The notes under the pieces: model-generated
What the model saw: only the letters and a program-made list of their open reading frames with translations
Told to the model about the DNA's origin: nothing
Database searches by the model: none
Shown: piece by piece, positions 22,634 through 32,338 of the stretch
Numbering within the stretch: the first letter of the stretch is position 1
Layout of the letters: each line of letters starts with the position of its first letter
Assembly (NCBI GenBank): GCA_003439945.1
Contig: QVRM01005500.1
Coordinates: 26,396-90,395 of the forward strand
Length of the DNA: 64,000 nt
Reading direction: 5' to 3'
DNA from: Dermanyssus gallinae
Taxonomy: Eukaryota > Arthropoda > Arachnida > Mesostigmata > Dermanyssidae
Position numbers and translations under genes: made by a program

Positions 22634-23130
22634 TTCCGCTGTTGCTCACAGAATAACAGCGGAGACTTCCATTGACACTTGGGGTCTCGGATTACTTTGA
22701 ACCACGAGAATTCCACACTTGGTCCAGCTAATCCGCAAACAAATTATAATGCCACTAGCAAGATACATGTATTAACGAGTAAATTAACGGCGTTTGGGCT
22801 CATTTCACTGTTACGCAGTAAGTAAACTGGACAGCTATGGTCAATAGCAGTCTATACCCGTTCCTTTACTACACTGAAGGCACGATACCATCCTAGATCT
22901 TATAATCTAATTCGAGACTGAGATATTGGAGATAATTTTCCGTTGATTGATGGAGCCGCCGTAGTGACAGCCTTCAGACTGCAAAGTTCTCAACTGAGCC
23001 CAGTCCAACGGTGCAAGCTCGAACTGAAGGAATTGCTGGTGGCCGACGTTGAAACATAAAGTTCCATTTGGCAATAATAATAATAACTTTATATATATAA
23101 TATATATATAATAATAATAACCCCTTCCGC

Positions 23131-23748
23131 ATGGTGTCAGCTCTTAGGATAGGCGCCCCCGTCTGCCAGCCCTTCACGTGCCTCTCATGCGGCCAACCGG
23201 TTGACTCGGACGGTCTACACCCGTTAAGCTGTCTAAAAAGCCCCGGCAGACTTACAAGACACGCTGAACTCAACGCCATAGTGAGAAGAGCTCTTAGAAG
23301 GGCAGGGATACCATCTACGCCCGAACCAGTAGGTCTAAATGGCAGCAGTGAGTTGCGACCTGACGGGGTCACCATCCCGCTGTGGTCGCACGGAAAATGC
23401 CTTGTATGGGATGTAACGGTTTCATGCACGGCGGCGTTATCATATTTACGCCACAGCGCAGTCGAATCGGGATGGGTAGCAGAACGTGCGGATTCTGAAA
23501 AACGGAGGAAGTATCCAGAACTATCTAGAAGCTACCACTTTGCACCCATTACACTAGAGACACTCGGCCCCATCAGCACAGGTACAGCAAAACTCCTGCA
23601 AGACATCGGAAAACGAATCGAAGACGTTACGGGCGATCGGCGCGAGGCCATGTTTTTGAGACAGATGATGTCTTTGGCCGTGTGTAGAGGGAACGTGGCT
23701 TCCATTATAGGCGCCATGAACTGGCAGAAAGCGAACAGAGCAGGATAA
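23131..23748 (+). pseudogene. LINE C-terminus: zinc knuckle and endonuclease-like domain
   Basis: The open frame of about 205 codons has a Cys/His cluster (CLSCGQPVDSDGLHPLSC, residues 19-36). A segment RPDGVTIPLW-GKCLVWDVTV (about residues 77-97) follows. It has the PD...D spacing expected of a restriction-like (PD-(D/E)xK) endonuclease, as found after the CCHC motif in R2/NeSL-type LINEs. The frame continues with KYPELSRSYHF and ETLGPISTG and ends normally. It aligns by eye over its length with the minus-strand ORF at 49493-50468. The coding region starts abruptly after a TAA/TA-rich stretch (23066-23122), so it is 5'-truncated and lacks the RT. The 3' end runs into a (TAA)n tail. The endonuclease role is inferred from spacing only. 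Confidence 0.6.
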
Positions 23749-23788
23749 ACATGATTTAAACGTTCATACCTCACAATTGTATTAACTA

Positions 23789-23891
<103 letters not shown>

Positions 23892-23894
23892 TGG

Positions 23895-25234
23895 ATTTTG
23901 TAAGATTACGACAATCTACACGGCTCCGGCGACCATGTAGGCGGACGCCGTGATTGCCAAGAGACAGTATTTGTTTCAATAAATGCCCAGCTACAAACGT
24001 CAAAATAGTATAAGATTGACTTTAACCCTGTTCTAGTTCAAACATATCTGACCCCTAATAGTCCAGATGTAGATTCTCTGAACTATTGTAATTGCGGCAC
24101 TGTTAAACAAATCACTAAACGCTCCATACAAGCATCGTGGTATCAACCCGCGCTGCCATTCTAGCAGTGTTTTCAAACATGGACAGATATCAGTGTTTCG
24201 TCCCTGCTTCCGTTACAGGACGAAAATAAACGCAGTGATTAAAGCCAGAGGAGATTCCGATTAAATATCGCTTTCAGAAAGCTTTTTGTCTACCAACGCG
24301 TTAACAATTATTACTGATGTTGTTTATTACCCGCATCGTAAGATGTGGTTCTGAATGATTGTTGTTGTTGCCATTGTTGATGTGACTGTTGTTGCTGTGT
24401 GCAGTTATTTGAGTTATTGTTATTTGTACTGTTGTCTTTGTTGTTGTTGTTGTCGTTTCTGTTGTGGTCGCTAGTCTTGCTGTTGTTATTAAGGTCATTA
24501 TAGCATCTGTTGTTGTAACTGTTTTATGATTAGCTTTGGACATGTCTTAGTCTGCAGTGTCCACACTTCGTGTGTTCGACTGAGTGAGCAAACGACATTG
24601 CGTTGGACGTTTTTCGAAGAAGCCTCCCTCTGCTGCCGGGACTGCTGTCATTGCTCCGTCGCGGTGCAATGAACAGGAAACTGGGCACGCAATAGTAGTA
24701 GTCGTAGTAGTTGTAGTCCCATACAACGGGACTACGCGAGCCCTCCGTTAAGACCACAATCACGACAGGAACAACTATGTGATTTCCTTACGACGCATAA
24801 TCGGCGAAGCCTATTGGGAAAGAGCCAGTTCCAAGAATTAGGCGGGAGTGTGAGGGGCAAGCTTAGGGCTGCACACAGAGTCGTCTTTTTACTAGTTGTG
24901 AGCGAATCTATATAGATGACCTCTGCTGTAGAGCTAGCGACATCTCTCGCTAAAGATGCAGTGCAACATTGCTGCTTCGAGGCGTCATTAAATAGATAGG
25001 CTTCTCAAACAGCTTAGATACAGTGGGAAGCCGTTTGAGTCAGGAAACACTGCACATATACTGCACGGCAATCCCTTTATCCTTACCACGCGCTCTCTGT
25101 TTCACCTTTCGATTTATCGTGTTCGATTTTCTTCCCCGCTTAGGAACATGTTCAGAGGTGGCAAACAGTTTAGCCAAATCGTCAGCACTCCCCCGCCCGA
25201 TCGCATGGTTGAGAGTCAAGAAGTTCGTATACGA
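23895..25234. other. Spacer, no gene recognised
   Basis: The region contains a (GTT)n-like stretch at 24360-24530 and otherwise short unrelated frames. Confidence 0.5.
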
Positions 25235-25414
25235 AAGCGTCAGGATTTTTTTTTTTTTTGATAGATGTTTATTGATTACATATAATCTTGAGAGTCTCAC
25301 ATCAGAGACCCACTACACAGTGGTACATTTTACGCTTTTGATGTTTTTAACATCCGATAAACTCACAGCTTGTACATCTTTCGCTGATAGTTACATCGCT
25401 AGTCCCATGCTAAC

Positions 25415-26398
25415 TTACAGCACTAGATCACAAGAATTGACAAATTTCACCAGACTGGCAAGTCTGCTGTCAGCCATTCGTGCTGATAACATGTTTTCGT
25501 CCTCTCCAAGCTTAGTGACGGCCTTAATCCAGTGTGCTCTTTCCATTTCATATTTCCTGCATTCCGTAAGAATGTGTATAACGTCATCATATTTGTTACA
25601 CTGCTCGCACATGGGTGATGATTTTACCCCAATTTGGTTGAGCGTGCTTCCGCTCAGACCCTTGGCACATCTCAGACGGTGAACCGTCACAGCACATCTA
25701 CGGGAGGCCCCACTTAAGTCATGTGGTCCTGCAAAATTTATCCGGATCCCCATATTAATTCGCTTTTGTGAAATCCCATTTGCCAGCTCCTCCCATTTTT
25801 GACAACTGTGTTTCCACACTTTAGCTTTGACATGACTTGAGGAAGGCGGCACCAGGCATACGCGATCCAGCTTCTTCTTCTTCTGTAGGGCGTCTCTGGC
25901 GACCTCGTCAGCTGCCTCGTTTCCTCGTAAATTTACGTGAGCTGGAATCCACTGTAGTCGCAGCCGTGCCTTGTGATGGCCGGCGCAGCGAAGAACGCAC
26001 TGGATGAGATTTGAGTTGGGACCCGCTGGGTCTGCAGCTGTGATAGCTTCCAGCGCCGCTTTAGAGTCGCAAAAGATAACCGTGTCCTTGGGATTATCGT
26101 CTTGAAGAGCGAATACAAGCGCCTCATGCACTGCCACAATTTCGGCCGTGGTTGAACTCTGGCAGTTTCCGACATGTACCGCTATAGTTGTCCCGGTTTC
26201 CGGTATGACAACTCCTGCTCCTCCGGTAAAACCTTGCTGTGACCCATCGCTGAACATCACTGACGAGTACTCCTGTGAGAGTAAGCTTATGTGGTGCTCA
26301 GCGGCAGTCTTCAGGTACCAAGAGTCATGTTCATTCTTTTTGTGGATGTTAGGTATTGATAGTGACACAGACAAATGCTCAAGATTTGACATATCAAA
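25415..26398 (-). pseudogene. LINE RNase H domain and C-terminal knuckle
   Basis: This is the 3' coding part of the LINE. Starting just inside the mariner boundary, about 325 codons include a ribonuclease H fold with catalytic residues in SDGSQQGF, TTAEIVAVHEAL, FCDSKAALEA and HVNLRGNEAADEVA (Asp, Glu, Asp, Asp). RNase H of this kind removes the RNA strand from the cDNA hybrid during target-primed reverse transcription. Near the C-terminus is CEQCNKYDDVIHILTEC, a CCHC-type knuckle common at LINE ORF2 ends. The frame ends normally at 25415. The N-terminal Met at 26392 is not a true start; the segment belonged to one long ORF2 with the RT upstream. Joining across the mariner leaves a one-base frame offset. 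Confidence 0.9.
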
Positions 26399-26400
26399 TA

Positions 26401-27717
26401 CCGTTTGTTCAAAAAGTATCGCGGGGGGAAAAATTTTCGCGGGTTACGTATATTCGAATTTCGATTTTTTTGTGGCGTTAGGTTGTTACTCATGTCTCTC
26501 ACTTATGCCGACAAGCTCGGCCATTTTGAATGTTCACTTAATTGTTGACAGCTGCTTTGCTTGCACGTGTTTTGAATCGTTTCGATTTTTACCTATTCAA
26601 AAAAATGGATCAAAGAACCTGTATCAAATTTTGTGTGAAAAACGAAATTAAGTGCGCGGATGCATTCCGAATGTTGACTGTGGCATACGGAGAAGCTACC
26701 TTGGACCGAAGCAACGTTTATCGGTGGTACAAAATGTTCTCAGAAGGCCGAGAAGATGTGAACGACGAAGAGCGTGCCGGACGCCCGAGCACTTCAACAA
26801 CAGACGAAAAAATTAATGAAGTGGAGAAAATGGTATTGGCCAATCGTCGAATCACCGTTAGAGAAGTTGCTGAGGACCTAAACATATCGATTGGCTCGTG
26901 CCATTCGATTTTTATCAATGATTTGGGCATGAGACGGGTCGCCGCGAAATTCGTACCAAAATTGCTCAATTGCGACCAAAAACAGCATCGCATGAACATT
27001 GCTAATGAGATGTTGGACTCTGTCCGCGACGACCCAAATTTGCTCCAGAGGGTCATAACTGGTGACGAATCGTGGGTTTATGGTTATGACGTGGAAACCA
27101 AAGCTCAATCATCTCAATGGAAGCTGCCGCACGAACCAAGACCGAAAAAAGCGCGCCAAGTTCGGTCGAATGTGAAAGTTTTGCTGACAGTTTTCTTCGA
27201 TTGCAGGGGCGTGGTGCATCATGAGTTCTTGCCACAGGGTAGAACGGTCAATAAGGAATATTACCTGCAAGTTATGCGCAATTTGCGCGAAGCAATCCGC
27301 CAGAAACGCCCGGATTTGTGGAAGAACAAAAATTGGCTTTTGCACCACGATAACGCCCCTGCTCACACATCGTTGCTTGTGCGCGAGTTTTTGGCCAAAA
27401 ACAACACACTAATGATGCCGCAGCCACCGTATTCCCCAGATCTGGCCCCCTGTGACTTTTTCTTGTTCCCTAAACTGAAGAGGCCCATGAAAGGACGACG
27501 TTACGCTACGCTTGACGAGATAAAGACGGCATCGAAGGAGGAGCTGAACAAGGTTAAAAAAAATGGTTTTTTGAAGTGCTTCGAAGATTGGAAAAACCGT
27601 TGGCACAAGTGTATAATATCTCATGGGGATTACTTTAAAGGGGACAAAATAGATATTCATGAATAAATGAATAATTTTTGAAAAAAACACAACAGTCGCG
27701 ATACGGTTTGAACAGCA
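26401..27717 (+). mobile_element. Full-length mariner transposon
   Basis: The 1317-bp element is inserted in the LINE on the opposite strand. The ends carry imperfect inverted repeats: TGTTCAAAAAGTATCGCG near 26407 and its counterpart CGCGATACGGTTTGAACA near 27699-27716. TA dinucleotides lie at both edges (26399-26400 and 27718-27719), the mariner target duplication. Length, TA duplication and a single transposase ORF all fit the mariner family. The exact terminal base is uncertain by about 2 bp because the two ends differ outside the shared core. Confidence 0.93.
26605..27666 (+). CDS. mariner transposase, intact
   Basis: This is a 353-residue DDD transposase. The ATG at 26605 gives the usual mariner N-terminus (MDQRTCIKFCVKNEI). 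The N-terminal half has two helix-turn-helix motifs, with AYGEATLDRSNVYRWYKMF and ITVREVAEDLNISIGS, and a linker DEERAGRPSTST. A FVPKLL motif corresponds to the family WVPHEL. Catalytic residues are Asp154 in TGDESWVYGYD, Asp249 in HHDNAPAHTS and Asp284 in YSPDLAPCDFFLFP. There are 34 residues between the last two, giving the DD34D signature of mariner. No stop or frameshift interrupts it, so the protein could be active. It lies antisense within the LINE and is younger than that element. Confidence 0.95.
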   Translation: MDQRTCIKFCVKNEIKCADAFRMLTVAYGEATLDRSNVYRWYKMFSEGREDVNDEERAGRPSTSTTDEKINEVEKMVLANRRITVREVAEDLNISIGSCHSIFINDLGMRRVAAKFVPKLLNCDQKQHRMNIANEMLDSVRDDPNLLQRVITGDESWVYGYDVETKAQSSQWKLPHEPRPKKARQVRSNVKVLLTVFFDCRGVVHHEFLPQGRTVNKEYYLQVMRNLREAIRQKRPDLWKNKNWLLHHDNAPAHTSLLVREFLAKNNTLMMPQPPYSPDLAPCDFFLFPKLKRPMKGRRYATLDEIKTASKEELNKVKKNGFLKCFEDWKNRWHKCIISHGDYFKGDKIDIHE

Positions 27718-28858
27718 TATGTACATGCTTATCAGGAGCCTGCATCCCGTCGCTCAATTCGGGAATGTCCTCTAGGGCGGCAGCTGCCTTGGTACTTCGG
27801 CGTTCGTCCTGGATTAATCTCAGTAGCTTATTGCCACTTCTGGCTAATCTGATTAATATACACTTCATTAGAAATTCTTGTCGTATGTTAGTGGGCATAA
27901 GGCCACTTTCTGCTAGAGCGGTTTGTGTACTGGTCATAGGGAGTAAACTCAGAGCTGCTTTAGCACAGACTGCAGTCATTGCGTCTAGATCGGTTGTCTC
28001 TTTTTTTGTCAGGTTGGTCATGAATGGCAGGACGTAGTCCACTTTCGACGAGAAAAGCGCCTTGACAATTTTAATGGCAGATGGAGGAGATATTCCCCAA
28101 GAGAGTCCGCACAGATTCTTGATTATATTTACAACTTTAAGGGCTCGTTCTTTCAGCTCATTAATTTGCATCTTCCATCGACAGTTGTCTTCCAGATGTA
28201 CTCCAAGGAACCGTATATCCGTGACTTGGTCAATTGTTTTTCCGTCTATCTTAACTACTACATGCTGTCCTCGACGCATATTGAAAGCCATTATTTTGGT
28301 TTTAGATGGTTCAATCTTAAGGCCAATTTTCTCCAATGAAGATACAATTGCTTTGATGCCACACTGAAGCTGAAAAACAGCAATGGGATTGACTGTTTTG
28401 CCGTTTAAGCGAATCCACATGGCCCCGTCATCCGAGTACTGGGATAGGTGAAAGCCGTGTGGAACGCAGTTCGCAATATTAGATATCGCTAATACAAAAA
28501 GAATCGGGGAAAGCACTCCACCCTGAGGGACTCCACGATCTCCTAACACGACACACCTGGAGGAGCTTCCCCCGCACGTAATAGACAGCGTGCGCTCGTG
28601 CAGATAGCTTGATATGATTTTGTAGAAACGGCAATTGGCGTCGATCCCCATATTTTGTAGAGATTCATGGACAGCTGTGTGTGTCAGTCCATTGTATGCG
28701 CCTTCAATGTCAAAGAATGCGGCCAATACATGGCCATTGTTCCGGCATGCCTGTTCAATATCTGTTGTCAGATCCATGACGTTGTCTTGGGGCGACCGTA
28801 GCGGTCTGTACGCTGACATACTATCTGCGAGAACCGATTTAGCTTCTGTCGCAGACAT
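27718..28858 (-). pseudogene. LINE reverse transcriptase, main part
   Basis: This is the minus-strand ORF segment with RT motifs: FFDIEGAYNGL (motif A), RGVPQGGVLSPILFVLAISNI (motif B), SQYSDDGAMWIRL (motif C, with SDD where YADD is usual), LKIEPSKTKIMAF (motif D) and IRFLGVHLEDN (motif E). The thumb region follows to the mariner edge. The last residues before the old stop are read-through into the mariner terminus. It is continuous in frame with the upstream segment except for one TGA. Motif C begins YSDD, so both metal-binding Asp residues are kept. Confidence 0.9.
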
Positions 28859-28864
28859 TAATCT

Positions 28865-29745
28865 TCAAAGAAGCATGCGCTCCAGAACCTTACCAAGGTG
28901 GGAGCATTTGACAATTACACGATATGATTTGATGTCTCCTGTTGACCTACTCGGTTTCAGAATAGGAACCCCAACTCCAGATTTCCACTCCATCGGGAAA
29001 ACCCCAGACGCAAGTATCTCATTCATTTTGGTTAGCATAAACTTCTTGCCATCTTCTCCTAGAGATTTTAGTTGCTTGTTAGTGATTCCGTCAGGTCCAG
29101 CAGCACTTCTTGAATGCGCCATTGCAAGAGCCATTTCAAGTTCAAGTACGTTGAATGGTCGTGATAGCTTCGACGAAATTTGTTTATTGATATCGAATTC
29201 AGTTGACTTAGCAATTGGACATGGTGGTATGTCCGGCAGGGTAACCGTTTTTAATAGGTCGTTCAATGCTGAGCGCATATTGACGTTATTTTTCAGGCAA
29301 TATGTTCCTAGTGGAGTTGTTGGTTTTCCAGATTCGGTAGCCTTAATCCACCGCCACACGTCTGTAAGAGGCGTTGTTTGACTCAATGTTGACACATACT
29401 TTTTATTCAGTACGTCCTGCAGTTCTCTTGAGTACGACAGTGCCGCTTTTCTAAGGGATTCGTACCGTACATAATCACTTAGAAACCCGTGCTTCTTAAA
29501 TCGTTTTTGTGACTTGCTGATTGCGTCCAGAAATCGAGCCAATTTCATGTTCGGTTGGGTAATTTGTGGAGGGACTCGTATGCGTTTAGTTGCTGCTTGA
29601 TATGCCGTTTTTACCAGTGTATCCATGTTGGTGGTGGTTGCGACGTTTGAGGATATTATTTTCCTATACTTTTCCCAGTCGGTTATTTGTGTGGTTCGCC
29701 ATTTGTCCTTGTTAGTCTTCATATACAGAAAGCATCTACAGTGGT
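28865..29745 (-). pseudogene. LINE endonuclease tail, linker and RT fingers
   Basis: This is the upstream part of the same ORF2. Near 29742 the frame reads RLISDHCRCFLYM, where SDH matches the conserved last motif of the LINE apurinic-type endonuclease. The insertion is truncated just before it. A linker with AAGPDGITNKQLKSLG, GVFPMEWKSGVGVPILKPSRS and SYRVIVKCSHLGKVLERML (RT fingers and motifs 0-2) follows. It stops at TGA 28865-28867, in the same frame as the RT segment downstream. A CGA to TGA change is a likely cause. The ATG at 29722 is internal to the original ORF. Confidence 0.88.
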
Positions 29746-29785
29746 CCGAGATGAGTCGTCATGGATGACGATGAAGCGTCAGGAT

Positions 29786-30390
29786 AGCACAAGAACGCTG
29801 CGCACACTCACACTCATCTCAGTAAACATCTCAGAGTAGATTTCCTCTATAGCAGGCAGTGAACATGTTGATGACCTAGCCCTCTAGTTCCGGCTGCTCC
29901 TAGATACTGGGGTTCATAAAATTTGGTTGACCGTATATATATATATATATATATGTAAAGAGAGAAAGATAATTCAGCAAATTTTTATGGAAACTATATA
30001 TACGTATGTCTAGATGATAGTTAGAACTACACCGCATTTAATTGAGGAGTGCAGCTAGTCAGCGATTATTAACGACCGTGTAACCTCTAGAATAGGACGT
30101 AGGCTGCTCTTTTTGTCGCTGCTAGTGGCTAGTATTCGTTTATTTAGATATGCAAAATGAAATGAGCCGTCTCGTATTTTCCATGCTGACCAGCAAAATT
30201 CGTGTCCGTGTAGTAGAGTTTAGAGTACTTTCGTAATCACTGGGCGGCGGTAGCCGCGTACCCAGGACAAGATGCCCGTGATAGACAGAATAAGGCGTAT
30301 GAGAAAAACCGTTCTGCGCCAAGCCAAGACGTGGCCTATCTCAAAAGGAGACCCTCCAGACGCTCCGGATTAATTCCCGATATATATATA
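29786..30390. other. Spacer, no gene recognised
   Basis: The region contains a short (TA)n run at 29936-29954 and nothing else recognisable. Confidence 0.5.
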
Positions 30391-30392
30391 TA

Positions 30393-31329
30393 CAGGGTTT
30401 GTGTTGTAAAAGTAATAGGACTGATTTTTTTTCGCCGCGACTGTACTTCGGAGCGTGCACGCGCCGACTGGATTCGGTAGAGGGCGCTCCTAGCTAACGA
30501 ACGAGCGACTATTCGGTTGTCTCCTAGCAACGGGAGAATCAGGACAGCCATTTTCGCGCGACGTGTTTCTGTTAGTGGTGCAAGCCGAAAATGCAGCGTT
30601 CGTTAGACCAGAGGTAAATTCTGTGTGAAACTCGGTAAATCTGCAACAGAGACGTTTGAAATGATCAAGCAGGCTTACCCAGATGTTGTTTTAGCAAGAA
30701 GTGGTGTGTTTCGGTGGCAGCAAGCCTTTTTGGAGGGCCGGAAAGAGGTTGCCAATGAAGACCGTGCTGGAAAACCTTCGACCTCGACAAACACCGACAA
30801 TGTGACTCGTGTGCGCAAAGTTTTGAACTCAGACCGTCGACTAAGTGTTCGTTTAATTGCCCAGATGTTAAATTTACCAAAAGAGACTAAAGAGACTCAA
30901 ACGAAGGGTCAATCGGGTCCGACAAGGCATCGCAGCCGACTGGAAGTTGCATCACGACAACGCCCGGCTCATACCGCCTTTCTTGTGAACAGCTACCTGA
31001 CCAAGGCCGGCATCCCAACGCTTCCGCAGCCGTCCTACAGTCCAGATGTGCCCCCCCCCCACGGACTTTTTTTTGTTTCCTCGCCTGAAAAGGACGATGA
31101 AAGGCAAGCATTTTGAGACGACAGAGGGGATCCAGGCAGCTTGCACCGCGGCTCTCAAGGCTATTCCGGAGAATGCCTACCGTGACGCTTTCGATGCTTG
31201 GAAATCGCGCTGGCAGCGCTGCATCGACGCAGAAGGAGCCTATTTTGAAAGTTTTTAAAGAATTGTAACAATTGGTTCAATATTTTTTTTTAAATTGATT
31301 TTTACCTATTACTTTTAGGACGAACCCTT
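30393..31329 (+). mobile_element. Internally deleted mariner element
   Basis: The copy is about 937 bp, inserted at a TA in a TA run. Imperfect terminal inverted repeats are visible: CAGGGTTTGTGTTGTAAAAG at 30393 and the complement of AAGGGTTCGTCCTAAAAGTA ending at about 31329, both followed inward by AATAGG. It is shorter than a standard 1.3-kb mariner because the central third of the transposase gene is missing. Confidence 0.88.
30625..31258 (+). pseudogene. Mariner transposase, deletion and frameshift
   Basis: The N-terminal part is well preserved: KLGKSATETFEMI, FRWQQAFLEGRKEV, EDRAGKPSTST and RRLSVRLIAQMLNLPKET, the two helix-turn-helix regions. After about codon 95 the sequence jumps to DNARPAH-type core (visible as RQRPAHTAFLV) and YSPDV, so the first catalytic Asp and its surroundings are deleted. 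A run of ten C at 31051-31060 shifts the frame. The rest (DFFLFPRLKRTMKGKHFE to GAYFESF) continues in another frame to a normal mariner C-terminus at 31258. It cannot make active enzyme, but both ends are kept, so it could have been mobilised in trans. Confidence 0.86.
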
Positions 31330-32210
31330 TATATATATACTGGTTTCGAATTTGAAATAATTCTAGTGAAGACAATTTGTTTTCTCATCCAGCATCCAAC
31401 AAGCCGTTTTCTATTTACCATCATCATATCATTTAACCCGCACATCGCTCCCGTCTACGTAGACCGACGTTACCATAACAGGTCTTTTTCAGGTAACTAG
31501 ATACAGAAAAAAAAACAACCGGACGAAGTATCTAGCCGAAGAGCATATCTTACAAGCAGCTACGTTGTTTACCAGGAGATGCTCAAAGTCTCTATGCAGA
31601 AAGAAAGGCGAAAAAACGGTTCAAATAGCGCTCAGAATAAACCCAGACAGGTCTAAGATATCTTTAGCCAGAAGCTTGTTTACAGAGAACGTGCAAGGAC
31701 ATGTACGAAGCACGCTGCACAATGCGAGATAGCAAATGACAAGATCCGTCTCGAGCCCTGCCGTTTGCTCAAAGTGAACGCGGACGAGAACACGTATAAA
31801 ACCGTAGGATGTGCCGCCACAAAGCCTATGCGTCAGTTTTGTTTTACGCGAGTTTAAGCAATCAAATCACAGCCCCCTGAAATTCGTTTACGACAATAGT
31901 CGAACATATAACTTGTCATAAACACTCTTAAGGATATCTCAGTTAATAACATTCGCAATTTCCTGTTAATATTGTCGTAAAATACGAGCATACCTGGCGA
32001 TAATTTGGCGTTTAGCGCTAAAAATGCTAGAACCTTGGAGCCTCGTGCGATCCGCAAAATGTGCCTTAATCAGCATGCTCCCTATAGTTTGCTTCTCTGG
32101 AAGCGGCAATGGTTAGCATATGTGCAGTTAACCTAACAATAATAATGCGAATAGCCTTATATTAATTAGCCCGTTTAGCTTTCACGAATTATCGTAGTAC
32201 TATTGTTTAT

Positions 32211-32243
32211 ATACAATAGGGAATAGAACATTCCCTATTGTAT
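32211..32243. repeat. Perfect 14-bp-arm hairpin
   Basis: ATACAATAGGGAAT and its exact reverse complement are separated by 5 bases (AGAAC). Confidence 0.9.
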
Positions 32244-32297
32244 TCTATATATTAATGTTTCTATGAGATAAGAAATCGAATAATAATAATATCAAAC

Positions 32298-32298
32298 A

Positions 32299-32338
<40 letters not shown>
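32298..32338. repeat. (TTA)n microsatellite
   Basis: About 13 TTA units. Confidence 0.95.

Larger units (their letters stand above)
25246..29773 (-). mobile_element. 5'-truncated LINE with RNase H, split by mariner
   Basis: This is a non-LTR retrotransposon on the minus strand. Its 3' poly(A) appears as a run of T at 25246-25259, and its truncated 5' end is at about 29773. Both ends are bounded by the same 12-bp sequence AAGCGTCAGGAT (25235-25246 and 29774-29785), a clear target-site duplication. Domains in order are the last part of the endonuclease (ISDHC near 29742), a linker, reverse transcriptase, RNase H and a C-terminal Cys/His knuckle. RNase H places it in the I/R1/Ingi-type group of LINEs; the exact clade is uncertain. 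A complete mariner (26401-27717) splits it between RT and RNase H. An in-frame TGA at 28865-28867 and a one-base frame offset across the mariner show it is dead. Confidence 0.92.
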
